DNA of 21,095 nt, from assembly GCA_002496395.1 (NCBI GenBank), contig DAJQ01000011.1:4639-25733 (forward strand). The letters run 5' to 3'. The position numbers and the translations under genes are program-made. The notes beneath the pieces were generated by a model that was given only the letters and a program-made list of their open reading frames with translations, did not search any database and was not told the DNA's origin. Shown one piece after another: positions 1 to 7,444 of this stretch. Source of the DNA: Methanocorpusculaceae archaeon UBA456 (GTDB lineage: Archaea > Halobacteriota > Methanomicrobia > Methanomicrobiales > Methanocorpusculaceae). Within the stretch, counting starts at the first letter, position 1, and every line of letters starts with the position of its first letter.

Positions 1-1070
1 GGCTCCTGGCTGATGACAACCCGTTCATTAGAGTCTGAGTCAGCAACGATTGCGATTCCACGCTTCTCTGCATATGCCCGGGCATCTCCAAGATGCATTC
101 CCAGCAGATCGAACCGCTCAGGTTCACAGATAACAGCACACGCTTCTTTCTCTGAAATCAGCCTGATGAGTTCGATCCCATGGGTCACCTGCCCGATGAC
201 GGTGTGGTGCGGACTCGTTGCCACATCATCACGGTAGATATAGATCGCACCGGAGAGTTTTCCTTTCGTCCGGGCAGTTACCGCACCCTCGCGCCGGGGG
301 GCTTTCTGCTCAAGCTTTATATCCAGGCGGCCGAGATGTGCATCCATGCAATGAGTGGATGTGGTTCTCTCTGCTGTGAAGATCCCGGATTGGAGGGAGA
401 AGAGGAGGTGATCCACAGAATCAGCAATCGCGGTATTAATATCCTCTTCCGAATAGCCGTCTGCATGGATACGGATATGGGAGATGATCTCCATCCCCTC
501 TTCAAGGGGGAGGGAGAGATCGGTTGTCGTGATGGTATGGGTGCTATCAGCCCAGCTGATCATCCGCTCGATCCCGGTGATCCGATCTCCGGTATCAAGC
601 CTGTCGATCGTACCCCGTCCTGCAACAACACGGCCGATGATCCCGCCGCCTTCTGCTGCACCGTGATCTGCCTGGTGCTCTTTTCTGGACACGATCAGGT
701 ACGAGCGCCGTGTATCATAACCTCCGCACCCGATCAGGATATCGCCACGTGCATACCGGGAAGGCCTGCGTGATGGAGTAAAATCGGATGGAAAAGGTCC
801 GAATGCCGCCGTATACCGGTCAGACCAGTGGAGAGCCGGGTTGAAGGATGTATCATCCGAATCGGGAAGATGTACGTTGCTATCCGGGATCTCAGCAACA
901 AACTCACCTTTGGTGGTGGTTATACGAAAATGGCGGGTTACCTCTTCAGAGACGACACCGGGCCTGATGATTGCAAGAGATAATGCCGGGTTGTGATCTG
1001 GAAGGATATCCTTCAGGCATGCTCCATCAGCTGCCTGGATTGCTATACCATCCAGAGTGACCCTGACCAT
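1..1070 (-). CDS. mmp3: Methanogenesis marker protein 3 (Mmp3, UPF0288), 3'-truncated by window edge
   Basis: Translating the minus strand from the ATG at 1068-1070 gives an uninterrupted frame of 356 codons to the left edge, with no stop, so the C-terminus lies outside. The protein starts MVRVTLDGIAIQAADG. It carries glycine-rich stretches such as AAEGGGIIGRVVAGRGTIDR and, later, GKLSGAIYIYRDD followed by HHTVIGQVTHGIELI, which resemble the cyclophilin-like folds described for this methanogen-only family (usually about 500 residues). Family knowledge: Mmp3 copurifies with McrC, Mmp7, Mmp17 and AtwA in the complex that activates MCR. The ATG follows the atwA stop by one base, and GGAGAA inside the atwA end serves as ribosome site, so the two are cotranscribed. 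Identification rests on recognition of the sequence and on the atwA neighbour; I am fairly sure. Confidence 0.85.
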   Translation of the reverse strand, partial: MVRVTLDGIAIQAADGACLKDILPDHNPALSLAIIRPGVVSEEVTRHFRITTTKGEFVAEIPDSNVHLPDSDDTSFNPALHWSDRYTAAFGPFPSDFTPSRRPSRYARGDILIGCGGYDTRRSYLIVSRKEHQADHGAAEGGGIIGRVVAGRGTIDRLDTGDRITGIERMISWADSTHTITTTDLSLPLEEGMEIISHIRIHADGYSEEDINTAIADSVDHLLFSLQSGIFTAERTTSTHCMDAHLGRLDIKLEQKAPRREGAVTARTKGKLSGAIYIYRDDVATSPHHTVIGQVTHGIELIRLISEKEACAVICEPERFDLLGMHLGDARAYAEKRGIAIVADSDSNERVVISQE

Positions 1071-1071
1071 G

Positions 1072-2688
1072 TTATTCTCCCGCTATAGCTTTGTTCATGA
1101 TGTCGCGTTCTTCTGCAGTGAGGAGATCCATAATTTCCTGGGTCGGGCCGATAGCAACGATCTTGCCGCCCCGCATTAGTGCGGCGCGATCGCAGATCTC
1201 CTGCACAAATTCCATGTCGTGTGAGACGATAACAAAGGTCTCATCCATCTCCTCACGTGAGTGGAGGATAGAATGTTTCACATCGACTTTTGTGATCGGA
1301 TCCATGGTGCCGGTCGGTTCATCAAGGATGATGATCTTTGGTTCCCGGATTAAGACCTGTGCCAGTGCCACCCGGTGGCGTTCCCCTTCAGAGAGAGAAT
1401 CAGGCTGACGTTTCAGGACTGCCCTCCCCTTCTCTTCAGTGAAACCTGCCATCTTCAGCGTGATCATCGCCTTCCTGATCGCAAGCTCCTTTGGAAACTC
1501 AAGCCCGATCGAGTCGGTGAGGTTGTCAAGGACGGATCTGTGCGGGAAGAGGTCATATTCCTGGTGGAGGAGGCCGATGTACATCTTTGCACGCCCACGG
1601 AACTGGTATCCCGGGCGGGTCATATCGACCCACTCATCACCGATCTTGATATCCAGCCTGCCGCTTGTCGGCTCAAGAATCCCCGATATGATCCGGGAGA
1701 GTGTCGTCTTTCCGGCACCGCTTGTCCCGATGATCCCAAAGATCTCCTTCTCACGGATCTCAAAATCGACACCATCGACAGCCCGGATCACGCCCCTGTC
1801 AACGGATATATATCGCTTCTTCAGGTTTTCGCACTTGATCAGCACATTGCCAAACTCAGGCTTCTCAAAGACCTCTTCATCATGGTGGTCTTTCATGAAG
1901 GTGGCGATCACCTCCTCAGGTGTTCCGGTGGCAGTGATCTCGCCGTCTGCAATGAGGATCGCACGATCAGCAACATCCTTGATTGCCTGCGCAAAGTGGG
2001 AGGTGATGATCATCCCCATCGATGCCGAGCTCGCAGCCTCTTTCAGCATCTCATGGACGACACGAGCCATCTTCGGGTCGAGAGTTGCGGTTGGCTCATC
2101 AGCGAAGAGGAGGAACGGCTCTTTTGCAAGCTGGCGCGCAAGCACCACACGCTGCTTCTCACCGCCGGAGAGATCACGGGCGATATGCATCATCCTGTGC
2201 GAGAGCCTGACCTCATCGAGGAGATCAGCGGCCCGTGATACCGCTTTTCCTGAGGGATATCCGGTATCCTCGAGTGCCCTGAGGACATTCTCGATGACAC
2301 GGTCGTTTCCATACAACGCAAAGGTTCGCTGGAACATTATGGCGGTTCTCTGCATCAGATGGCGTTTTGTAGAATCGTCCTCATTCCAGAGATCCACATC
2401 TCTCTTCTGAAGGGTTCCGGCATTACAGCGGGAACAGGAGGATCCGGCCTGGCTTGCAAGCTCAATCCGGCCGCAGGAGTCACACGCCGAGATGTGGTAG
2501 ATGATCCGCCCCTCAGTCGGCGGTTGATCGATTCCACGGATCAGATGAATCAGAACGGTCTTTCCTGCACCGCTCCTGCCGATGATGCCGACGGTTTCTC
2601 CTTCTGAGATCTCAAGATTAATGTTATTGAGTACTCTCGTGCCATTAAAGTCCATGCAGAGGTTTTCGACTGAGATAAAGGGTTTCAT
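1072..2688 (-). CDS. atwA: Methyl-coenzyme M reductase activation component A2 (twin ABC ATPase)
   Basis: 538 residues with two ABC ATPase domains and no membrane segments. Domain 1: Walker A GRSGAGKT (37-44), signature LSGGEKQR (173-180), Walker B LLFADE (193-198). Its Walker A to Q-loop segment carries two CxxC pairs (C69/C72 and C85/C88), a likely zinc-binding knuckle typical of AtwA. Domain 2: Walker A GTSGAGKT (321-328), signature LSEGERHR (432-439), Walker B IIILDE. Length and architecture match component A2, which hydrolyses ATP to drive reductive activation of the Ni-F430 centre of MCR in the cytoplasm. The ATG at 2686-2688 has AGAGG seven bases upstream. mmp3 follows after one base. 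A TATA-like element lies upstream at 2733-2742, so atwA-mmp3 can be transcribed separately from the HAD gene. Confidence 0.93.
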   Translation of the reverse strand: MKPFISVENLCMDFNGTRVLNNINLEISEGETVGIIGRSGAGKTVLIHLIRGIDQPPTEGRIIYHISACDSCGRIELASQAGSSCSRCNAGTLQKRDVDLWNEDDSTKRHLMQRTAIMFQRTFALYGNDRVIENVLRALEDTGYPSGKAVSRAADLLDEVRLSHRMMHIARDLSGGEKQRVVLARQLAKEPFLLFADEPTATLDPKMARVVHEMLKEAASSASMGMIITSHFAQAIKDVADRAILIADGEITATGTPEEVIATFMKDHHDEEVFEKPEFGNVLIKCENLKKRYISVDRGVIRAVDGVDFEIREKEIFGIIGTSGAGKTTLSRIISGILEPTSGRLDIKIGDEWVDMTRPGYQFRGRAKMYIGLLHQEYDLFPHRSVLDNLTDSIGLEFPKELAIRKAMITLKMAGFTEEKGRAVLKRQPDSLSEGERHRVALAQVLIREPKIIILDEPTGTMDPITKVDVKHSILHSREEMDETFVIVSHDMEFVQEICDRAALMRGGKIVAIGPTQEIMDLLTAEERDIMNKAIAGE

Positions 2689-2732
2689 GAAGCAGCCTCT
2701 TGAGTAGTATGTAGAAGAAGGAGCATATTAGT

Positions 2733-2742
2733 CTTTATATGT
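2733..2742 (-). promoter_or_regulatory. TATA box for atwA-mmp3, overlapping the stop codon of the upstream HAD gene
   Basis: Read on the minus strand the sequence is ACATATAAAG, a good archaeal TATA box. Its TAA is the stop codon of the HAD gene (2735-2737). A start site about 25 bases downstream (near 2710) would leave a leader of roughly 22 bases holding the AGAGG ribosome site of atwA. Position and sequence are seen; promoter activity is inferred. Confidence 0.5.
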
Positions 2743-3574
2743 GAACAGTTCTCCCGGGATCTGATCGTAATAGCTCTTCAATGATTGCGATCACTTCATT
2801 GAGTTCATGAATGGTATAGTTGGCAGCAGCTTCCAAGGCTTCAATTCGCTCACCTGGCTGCTGCTCGGAGAGGATGGCAATATCCGCCTCCCTCATGGCC
2901 CGGAGATCATTGATCCCGTCTCCAACCATCAGGACGGTATCATAATTGTCCTTCAATCTCCGTACAATCTCCGCCTTCATGGTCGGGGTGGCAACGCCGA
3001 AGATCCGGTCATGCGGGATGCCGAGATAATCTCCCATCCGTTCCAGTTTGGATCCCCTGTCGCCCGAGGCGATGAAGGTGGCAATCCCCATCTGGTGAAG
3101 CCGGGTGATCGTCTCTTTCGCACCGGGAAACGGGCTTCCTCCGGCCGTGATGGTGAATTCGATCATCCTGCTCCTGACATTGAGGATCACGCCCGAGTTG
3201 ATCGCTATCACCGGCTTGATATGGCTGCACCGATTCCAGACACTGCGTATCGTCTCCTGGAGATCGCCGACGGCGGCATATTCTTCGTGATAGAGGATGT
3301 CAGCAACCTCATCCTGGGTGATCACGCGACGCCCACAGGAGATCCCAAATTCAATTTTTTTCCTGGAGAGAAATGCAGAGAGAAGCTCGTCTTTGTCTGC
3401 TTTAATGACATCCTCAGAATGTACATGGAGAAGCACCAGGATTCGATCAGGATCATCAAAGGTGAGAGTGGTTGTCTCTATCTCCTCGATGATCTTTCCT
3501 GCCGAGATCTCTTTTGCAACCCGATAGGTACGGAGAAGCGTCCCGGCACTGTCAAAAACTACTGCAATCGTCAT
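2735..3574 (-). CDS. HAD-superfamily phosphatase, soluble P-type-ATPase-like
   Basis: 279 residues from the ATG at 3572-3574, preceded by AAAGGTGG at good spacing; an upstream in-frame ATG at 3655 would run through the divergent gene and is less likely. Motif I is VVFDSAGT (nucleophile D8); the pattern D-x-x-G-T is that of P-type ATPases (DKTGT) rather than the usual HAD DxDx. Motif II is FIASGD (S170), motif III lysine K200, and motif IV VGDGINDLRAM (218-223 GDGIND), again P-type-like. No membrane segments are present, so it is a cytoplasmic phosphatase, apparently of the soluble archaeal type represented by Methanocaldococcus MJ0968 (from memory). Residues about 60-140 look like a small cap region. 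The substrate is unknown. It sits 46 bases upstream of atwA on the same strand. Confidence 0.75.
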   Translation of the reverse strand: MTIAVVFDSAGTLLRTYRVAKEISAGKIIEEIETTTLTFDDPDRILVLLHVHSEDVIKADKDELLSAFLSRKKIEFGISCGRRVITQDEVADILYHEEYAAVGDLQETIRSVWNRCSHIKPVIAINSGVILNVRSRMIEFTITAGGSPFPGAKETITRLHQMGIATFIASGDRGSKLERMGDYLGIPHDRIFGVATPTMKAEIVRRLKDNYDTVLMVGDGINDLRAMREADIAILSEQQPGERIEALEAAANYTIHELNEVIAIIEELLRSDPGRTVHI

Positions 3575-3584
3575 CCAAAAGCCA

Positions 3585-3620
3585 CCTTTATCAATGATAA
3601 GTACCGTCGATTGATATATG
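3585..3620. promoter_or_regulatory. Divergent promoter region between the HAD gene and ribose-1,5-bisphosphate isomerase
   Basis: Only 43 bases separate the two starts. On the plus strand CTTTATCA (3586-3593) is 25-32 bases before the ATG at 3618, which would give a leaderless isomerase mRNA; no Shine-Dalgarno is visible there. On the minus strand CATATATC (3613-3620) is about 40 bases before the HAD ATG, placing a start near 3588 and leaving a short leader with the GGTGG ribosome site. Each TATA-like box lies at or inside the partner's 5' end. Confidence 0.4.
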
Positions 3621-4559
3621 CCACTGATCAGGACAGCAGATGCCATCCGTTCCATGGAGATCCGGGGTGCCGGACGGATTGCTCGTGCCGCAGCAGGAGC
3701 ACTCAGGGATCATGCCGAAGCAACAGAAACAGCAGACAGGGTTGCATTTCAAAAAGAGATGAACAGGGCAGCAGCACTCCTCCGCTCCACCCGCCCGACA
3801 GCCGTCTCGCTTCCCAATGCGATCCATATCGTCATGCGGGGCCTTGAGGATGCAGACAGTGCCGAGGATGCGCGCGGTATTATCCAAAGAAATGCCGATG
3901 CCTTCATCCGGTCATCCAAAGAGGCGGTTGCAATGATAGCCACAATCGGGGCAAACCAGATCAGAGACGGAGATGTGATCCTCACCCACTGCAACTCCGA
4001 GGCGGCACTCGCCTGTATCATCGGGGCAAAACAGCAGGGAAAAGAGATCGAGGTCTATGCGACCGAGGTCAGGCCCTGGAACCAGGGCCTCCTGACAATC
4101 GAGGTATTGAATCAACATGAAATTCCCACACACTATATCGTTGACTCTGCTGTCCGCATCTTTATGCATGAGATCGATTGTGTGATCACCGGAGCGGATG
4201 CCGTCTGTTCTGACGGGAGTGTCATCAACAAGATAGGGACCTCCCAGATCGCCCTTGCCGCACACGAGGCGCGTACCCGGATGGTCGTTGCTGCTGAGAC
4301 CTACAAGTTTGCACCCCGCACCCTCGCCGGGCATACCATCCCGATCGAGGAGCGGCCGGGCTCAGAAGTTCTTTCTGATGAGGCGGCCCGAAAACTCCCC
4401 TATGTCAGGGTGCGAAATCCTGTCTTTGACGTGACACCGGCAGCATATATCGATGGGATCGTGACAGAAACCGGCCTTATTCCCCCATCATATGCCCCGT
4501 TCATCATCCGGGATCATCTCGGATGGGATCTCCCGATGATCGCAGATGATACTACATGA
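3618..4559 (+). CDS. Ribose-1,5-bisphosphate isomerase (archaeal eIF2B-like)
   Basis: 313 residues of the eIF2B/MtnA/R15P isomerase superfamily. The N-terminal MEIRGAGRIARAAAGAL (13-29) is the characteristic archaeal signature. Later motifs are THCNSEAA, ATEVRPWNQG, TGADAVCSDGSVINKIGTSQ and PIEERPGSEV. C125 and D194 fall in the positions of the catalytic Cys133 and Asp202 of the Thermococcus kodakarensis enzyme, with the same offset of 8 for both, supporting an isomerase rather than a true initiation-factor subunit. It converts ribose-1,5-bisphosphate to ribulose-1,5-bisphosphate for form III RubisCO in the archaeal AMP/nucleoside pathway. The ATG at 3618 leaves 12 residues before the signature, near the usual 16. 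No ribosome site is seen; probably leaderless. Confidence 0.87.
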   Translation: MPLIRTADAIRSMEIRGAGRIARAAAGALRDHAEATETADRVAFQKEMNRAAALLRSTRPTAVSLPNAIHIVMRGLEDADSAEDARGIIQRNADAFIRSSKEAVAMIATIGANQIRDGDVILTHCNSEAALACIIGAKQQGKEIEVYATEVRPWNQGLLTIEVLNQHEIPTHYIVDSAVRIFMHEIDCVITGADAVCSDGSVINKIGTSQIALAAHEARTRMVVAAETYKFAPRTLAGHTIPIEERPGSEVLSDEAARKLPYVRVRNPVFDVTPAAYIDGIVTETGLIPPSYAPFIIRDHLGWDLPMIADDTT

Positions 4560-4560
4560 A

Positions 4561-4607
4561 GGAATCCTGATGCATGTCAACTCCGGATTCCGGGGATGAT
4601 ACATTTT
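4561..4607 (+). terminator. Possible terminator after ribose-1,5-bisphosphate isomerase
   Basis: GGAATCC (4561-4567) and GGATTCC (4585-4591) form a perfect 7-base inverted repeat around a 17-base loop, directly after the stop codon. A TTTT run follows at 4604-4607, 12 bases after the stem, and is itself part of the dapF TATA box. The loop is large, so the call is tentative. Confidence 0.35.
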
Positions 4608-4649
4608 ATAGCTCCCCAGACAAGGTAAATGAGAAGATTACATGAGGAG
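4602..4649 (+). promoter_or_regulatory. dapF promoter and ribosome binding site that fixes its start
   Basis: CATTTTATA (4602-4610) is a TATA box; a start about 25 bases on (near 4634) gives a leader of about 22 bases. GAGGAG at 4644-4649 sits 6 bases before the ATG at 4656, selecting that start over the in-frame ATGs at 4629 and 4650. Confidence 0.5.
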
Positions 4650-4655
4650 ATGTTC

Positions 4656-5480
4656 ATGGGAGTACAATTTGTAAAATTACAGGGAAATGGCAATGATTTC
4701 ATCCTGATCGATGAGATGGAGAATGAGATCATCCCTGAAGAGATGAAAGCCGCTTTTGCGATGCTCTTCTGTGACCGCCGGTTTGGAATCGGGGGCGATG
4801 GCGTCCTCTTTATCTCAAAGTCCGAATCTGCGGACGTCAAAATGCGCCTCTTCCAGCCTGATGAGTCTGAAGCGGAGATGTGCGGGAACGGGATCCGCTG
4901 CCTTGTTCGGTATGCATATGATCGTGACTATATCAAAGAGGAGAGCACGGTTGAGACGCTTGCAGGTATCATGCCGGTTACCCTTGGATACCAGAATGAT
5001 GCGTTCTATGCGACGATCACAATGCCAACCCCCGAATTTGCCAGGAGTGAAATTCCGGCAACCGGTACAGGCGAAGACGAGTATTCAGAGCATATCGGCA
5101 CCTACCAGGTCTATGCGGTAAATACCGGTGTTCCCCATGCCGTTGTCTTTGTCGATGAGATCGGGGCGATCGATCCGATGAAGCTTGGGCCCACCATCCG
5201 GAACCATCCCACGTTCCCAAAGGGTGCGAATGTCAACTTTGTCGAGAAGGTTGACAAGAATCTCCTCAGGATCAGGACATTCGAGCGGGGTGTTGAAGGT
5301 GAGACCTGGTCCTGCGGAACCGGTGCAACCGCATCTGCGGCGGTTGCCCACAAGCTCGGCTATGTCATGGGTGACTGTATTGTGGAGACGAAGGGCGGCC
5401 CGCTCCGGATCCGGTTTGACGATACGGTCACCATGACCGGCCCCGCCGAAGTCGTCTTCATCGGGATGATCGAGCTCTGA
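4656..5480 (+). CDS. dapF: Diaminopimelate epimerase
   Basis: 274 residues, the usual DapF length. It interconverts LL- and meso-diaminopimelate, the penultimate step of lysine synthesis; methanogens lack murein, so lysine is the product of interest. Both catalytic cysteines are present in their motifs: C76 in EMCGNGIRC and C220 in TWSCGTGATAS. The N-terminus VKLQGNGNDFILID and the internal GIGGDGVLF and NTGVPHAVVF blocks are standard. Two in-frame upstream ATGs exist, but GAGGAG with 6-base spacing and the family N-terminus (MxxxFxKxxGxGNDF) support the ATG at 4656. The gene is monocistronic: its own TATA box upstream and a strong hairpin terminator downstream. Confidence 0.95.
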   Translation: MGVQFVKLQGNGNDFILIDEMENEIIPEEMKAAFAMLFCDRRFGIGGDGVLFISKSESADVKMRLFQPDESEAEMCGNGIRCLVRYAYDRDYIKEESTVETLAGIMPVTLGYQNDAFYATITMPTPEFARSEIPATGTGEDEYSEHIGTYQVYAVNTGVPHAVVFVDEIGAIDPMKLGPTIRNHPTFPKGANVNFVEKVDKNLLRIRTFERGVEGETWSCGTGATASAAVAHKLGYVMGDCIVETKGGPLRIRFDDTVTMTGPAEVVFIGMIEL

Positions 5481-5500
5481 AGAGAACGAGTGTCGATAAT

Positions 5501-5530
5501 TCCGGGATCTATCCCGGATCCCCGTTTTTA
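5501..5530 (+). terminator. Hairpin plus T-run terminator of dapF
   Basis: TCCGGGAT and ATCCCGGA (5501-5518) form a perfect 8-base palindrome with a 2-base centre, followed by a TTTTT run at 5525-5529. It lies 20 bases after the dapF stop. On the minus strand the hairpin is not followed by T residues, so it serves dapF rather than the convergent radB. Confidence 0.7.
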
Positions 5531-5564
5531 TTGATAACCTGCCTGATTGCCCTCTGCCTGAAGA

Positions 5565-6239
5565 TCAGCAGGAACGGATCCCATCTTCTGTGATGGCAAA
5601 ATCAAATGATTCCCCCTCCGGGCGGGATCGGTGCTTCATGACGATCGCCCGGCGGGTGCTGTCTCTCCGCTCGATCCTGACGATCGCCTTTGAGATGTGG
5701 GAGAGGGTCGTTCCGCCGAGACCGGAGAATGTGCCGGTTGACGGATTCATGTACACCTGGTTGGTGATTAAGACCGGGACCTGGTGTTTCCGCGCGATAG
5801 CCAGGATCTCGATCATCTGCTTCCCAAGCATCCGCTGGACATCGCCCCTTTTTTCGAGTTCTGACCGGTAGAGTGCGGTTGCCGAATCCATCACAATCAA
5901 ACCGATTGTATGTTTCAAAAAGATCTTCTGCGACTCGGCGATCATCATCCCCTGTTCGGCAAAATCGATCGGCTCATACAGGTAGAGCCGGGTGGCAAGA
6001 TCCGGGGCGGCATCCTCACCGCCGCAGATCTGGACGAACCGGTCAGGGGAGAAGCCTTCGGTATCAAAGAAGACGACTCCGGCACCCTCCTTCAGGGTGG
6101 CAACCGCCGCCATGATGGCGAGCGTGCTCTTGCCACTCCCCGGCTCCCCATAGATCTGGGTGATCATCTGCCTCTCAAGGCCGCCACCGAGGATCCGATC
6201 CAGATCCGGGTTGCCTGTGCTTACTCGTCCGTTCTCCAA
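5565..6239 (-). CDS. radB: DNA repair and recombination protein RadB (RecA/RadA paralogue)
   Basis: 224 residues, the size of euryarchaeal RadB, consisting of only the RecA-fold ATPase core and lacking the N-terminal helix-hairpin-helix domain of RadA. The N-terminal GNPDLDRILGGGLERQMITQ is typical. Walker A is GEPGSGKS and Walker B is GLIVMDSATALYR. Further motifs are LITNQVYMNP (L2-like) and the C-terminal MKHRSRPEGESFDF block. Family knowledge: RadB is a recombination mediator working with RadA and Hjc. It overlaps the 3' end of larC by 19 bases (6221-6239), so translation is probably coupled and both come from the larC promoter. I see no independent promoter. Confidence 0.93.
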   Translation of the reverse strand: MENGRVSTGNPDLDRILGGGLERQMITQIYGEPGSGKSTLAIMAAVATLKEGAGVVFFDTEGFSPDRFVQICGGEDAAPDLATRLYLYEPIDFAEQGMMIAESQKIFLKHTIGLIVMDSATALYRSELEKRGDVQRMLGKQMIEILAIARKHQVPVLITNQVYMNPSTGTFSGLGGTTLSHISKAIVRIERRDSTRRAIVMKHRSRPEGESFDFAITEDGIRSC

Positions 6240-7399
6240 CGTTCCAGCTCCCGGTATGCGATCTCCTCGGCTTTCTTCTTCACATCCCGGACACTCAGCC
6301 TGTGCCGTTCTGCTGCTGCGGCGACTGCATCAAACTCAGCTTTTACCGAGATGATCTTTCCCTGTGAGTATCCGATCTTCACGGCGATCTCGTCTCCTTC
6401 CGGTATCCTGACAGAGATCACCTTTCGTTCTGCAATGAACCGGTGAACCGATGGGATGCACCGGACTCCAAGCGTTCCAAGCTCTTCTGCCATGATGCCT
6501 GCAAGCCGTTCTGAATCCTCCTGGCGGCAGATCACCCGGACGAGATGGCCGGCCCTCCCTTTCTTCATGATGATCGGAATGGCTGAGGCATCGCGGGCTC
6601 CTTCGCGGTGGAGACGGGCGATCGTATAGGCGATCACCTCACCATCGGTATCATCGACATTCGTCTCCAGGATATCAACGACCGGAAGTGTCTCTCTGCT
6701 CTCCAGGATCATCACCCGGAGGACATTCGGACGATCTGGCGGGTCTCTTGTACCTGCACCATACCCGACTGCGGCGATAGTGCCGTTTTGATCCCCCTCC
6801 GGAAATGACGCCTGGAATTCTGCGAGAAGTGCAGCCCCTGTCGGGGTGACCAGCTCCCCGGTCTCTTCATCGGTTCTTCTGGTGAGAAGCCCTGAATCCT
6901 CGAGGATATACGCGGTTGCCGGTGCCGGAACAGGCATGATCCCATGCAGAGACCCGATCTTCCCCCTGCCAAGCGGGAGCGGGAGGACAGCGACTGCATC
7001 CGGTGCCAGTGAGAGGAGGGCGGTGCATGCCCCGATCACATCCGCAATTGCATCATCTGCACCGACCTCATGGAAATGGGTATGTTCTCCATGGACGCGG
7101 GTCTCGGCATCATGGATTCGTGAAAAGATACGCGCTGCCATCTCTTTTGCCCCGACTGACGCATCAGCCTCCCCGAGGCGGGTGAGGACATCTTCAAGTG
7201 TGCGGGTACTCTCTCCCGCATGGGTTCTCAGGTATGTCGCCCCGATGCCGCATCGTGAAACACGCGATACCTCTGGTTTTCTAACAAGAGACGCCATTGC
7301 ATGGATCACCGCCTCCTCATCAGCACCAGCGGCAAGGAGAGCTCCTGTGATCATATCTCCCGCAGCACCATTTACCGGGTCAAAGAGGATCGTCCGCAT
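6221..7399 (-). CDS. larC: LarC family nickel insertion protein (pincer-cofactor pyridinium dicarboxylate nickel chelatase)
   Basis: 392 residues, beginning MRTILFDPVNGAAGDMITGA, the conserved LarC/UPF0272 N-terminus. A histidine-rich segment HGEHTHFHEVGADDAIADV is the likely metal-binding region; later blocks are TPTGAALLAEF, VGYGAGTRD and ETNVDDTDGEVIAY. In lactobacilli LarC inserts nickel into the pyridinium bis-thiocarboxylate mononucleotide made by LarB and LarE. Here it is a single frame, with no LarC1/LarC2 frameshift. No larB, larE or lactate racemase gene is in the window, so its client enzyme is unknown. The ATG at 7397-7399 has no Shine-Dalgarno and is probably near-leaderless. radB overlaps its end. 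Confidence 0.88.
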   Translation of the reverse strand: MRTILFDPVNGAAGDMITGALLAAGADEEAVIHAMASLVRKPEVSRVSRCGIGATYLRTHAGESTRTLEDVLTRLGEADASVGAKEMAARIFSRIHDAETRVHGEHTHFHEVGADDAIADVIGACTALLSLAPDAVAVLPLPLGRGKIGSLHGIMPVPAPATAYILEDSGLLTRRTDEETGELVTPTGAALLAEFQASFPEGDQNGTIAAVGYGAGTRDPPDRPNVLRVMILESRETLPVVDILETNVDDTDGEVIAYTIARLHREGARDASAIPIIMKKGRAGHLVRVICRQEDSERLAGIMAEELGTLGVRCIPSVHRFIAERKVISVRIPEGDEIAVKIGYSQGKIISVKAEFDAVAAAAERHRLSVRDVKKKAEEIAYRELERWRTDE

Positions 7400-7444
7400 T
7401 GCAAAACACTACTTATATGTCCGGACACCGTTGACAATAAAGTA
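7400..7444. promoter_or_regulatory. 45-base divergent promoter region between larC and cdc48
   Basis: On the plus strand ACTTATATG (7410-7418) precedes the ATG at 7445 by about 30 bases, giving a start near 7437 and a leader of only a few bases. On the minus strand CTTTATTG (7434-7441) is a TATA-like element about 38 bases before the larC ATG. No ribosome site is visible for either gene, so both mRNAs look leaderless or nearly so. Function is inferred from position. Confidence 0.4.

Noticed and set aside
180..773. Plus-strand open frame of 197 codons opposite mmp3
   Set aside because: It is a shadow of mmp3, whose minus-strand frame is open throughout and has family motifs; the plus frame gives no recognisable protein.
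1375..2410. Two long overlapping plus-strand frames opposite atwA
   Set aside because: atwA has all ABC motifs in the minus frame; the plus frames are low-complexity antisense translations without a ribosome site.
2807..3847. Plus-strand open frame of 346 codons opposite the HAD gene
   Set aside because: It crosses into the start of the isomerase gene and has no family features; the HAD motifs are clear on the minus strand.
6221..7399. Programmed frameshift splitting LarC into LarC1 and LarC2
   Set aside because: The frame is continuous over 392 codons, so no frameshift is needed.
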